Assembly: GCF_010731795.1 (NCBI RefSeq)
Contig: NZ_AP022591.1
Coordinates: forward strand, 3,534,001-3,598,000
Length of the DNA: 64,000 bases
Reading direction: 5' to 3'
From: Mycolicibacterium celeriflavum
Lineage (GTDB): Bacteria > Actinomycetota > Actinomycetes > Mycobacteriales > Mycobacteriaceae
Position numbers and translations under genes: made by a program. Positions 63,826-64,000 of the stretch are shown in pieces. Below the pieces are notes generated by a model, which was given only the letters and a program-made list of their open reading frames with translations, did no database searches and was not told where the DNA came from. The stretch's first letter is position 1. Every line of letters begins with the position of its first letter.

Positions 63826-64000
63826 AGACGAACGCCGTGCGCTGCGCGCGATCGAGCGTCGACTGCGGTGGGAAAACCCGGATTTGGTTCGGCTGTTCAG
63901 CTCTGAGAAGCCCCCGCTCACGGTTAACCTCCGTCAACCGGCAAGGGGCAGAGCGTTACTCGCTGCCGCCGCGATCACAGGTCTGCTGCTACTAGGGCCA
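63815..64000 (+). CDS. DUF3040 protein, N-terminal part (runs off the window)
   Basis: ATG 63815, with AGGAGG six bases upstream, starts a protein whose first 62 residues include DERRALRAIERRLRWENPDLV and a following hydrophobic stretch (ALLAAAAITGLLLLGP), the DUF3040 arrangement of a short N-terminal helix then membrane segments. It is co-translated with DUF5994. The rest lies outside the window. Confidence 0.8.
   Translation, partial: MISEDERRALRAIERRLRWENPDLVRLFSSEKPPLTVNLRQPARGRALLAAAAITGLLLLGP

Overview
The window is high-GC chromosomal DNA from a mycobacterium, most likely a fast grower of the Mycolicibacterium type. The diagnostic genes are the arabinogalactan loci embC-aftA-dprE2-dprE1-GtrA and wzt-glfT1-wzm, the proteasome activator bpa with its C-terminal GQYL, the 19-kDa lipoprotein lpqH, and a gene order that largely follows the M. 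tuberculosis Rv3793 to Rv3752c region in inverted orientation. No CRISPR array, insertion sequence, integrase or phage structural cluster was seen.

Layout. 1-8741: cell-wall arabinan genes on the minus strand (embC, aftA, dprE2, dprE1, GtrA), interrupted by an oppositely oriented, overlapping three-gene cassette (alpha/beta hydrolase, lipoprotein, EspC-like type VII substrate). 8777-11842: MocR regulator divergent from an AhpD-like protein, a phosphotransferase and a zinc-ribbon protein. 11887-15055: galactan export and initiation (wzm, glfT1, wzt) and bpa. 15348-29423: metabolic and regulatory genes (Rv3778c-like PLP-fold protein, quinone reductase/MarR pair, a second MocR, echA21, a phenylalanine/histidinol-phosphate aminotransferase, SDR, phosphatase and phosphotransferase genes) and three tRNAs. 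29537-33068: the osmoprotectant ABC importer proXVWZ. 33071-35794: tyrA, the tRNA deaminase pair and tRNA-Ser(CGA). 35883-39560: a two-component and PP2C signalling module. 39660-45354: small secreted proteins, two LpqH-family lipoproteins, and tgt with gluQ, which suggests queuosine salvage and glutamylation. 45578-54999: a catabolic island. 55043-56590: a secreted protein and ligC. 56793-64000: an accessory redox cluster (second-type ctaD, glyoxalase-like protein, folE, transaldolase, FAD reductase, SufR-like regulator, DUF5994, DUF3040).

Two local regulons can be read directly from repeated operators. A dyad GATTGT-N2-ACAATC occurs at all three control points of the catabolic island, which encodes a GntR/FCD regulator. 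A second motif, AATWTAAAGGR-N6-TCMKYTAAATM, occurs before ctaD, before the glyoxalase-like gene, and between the SufR-like regulator and DUF5994. Other notable points: DprE1 carries alanine at the position corresponding to the benzothiazinone-target cysteine; the Rv3778c-like protein lacks the PLP lysine; and one of the two maleate-isomerase-like proteins lacks the second catalytic cysteine. Gene identities rest on recognised motifs and remembered family sequences, and no database search was run.
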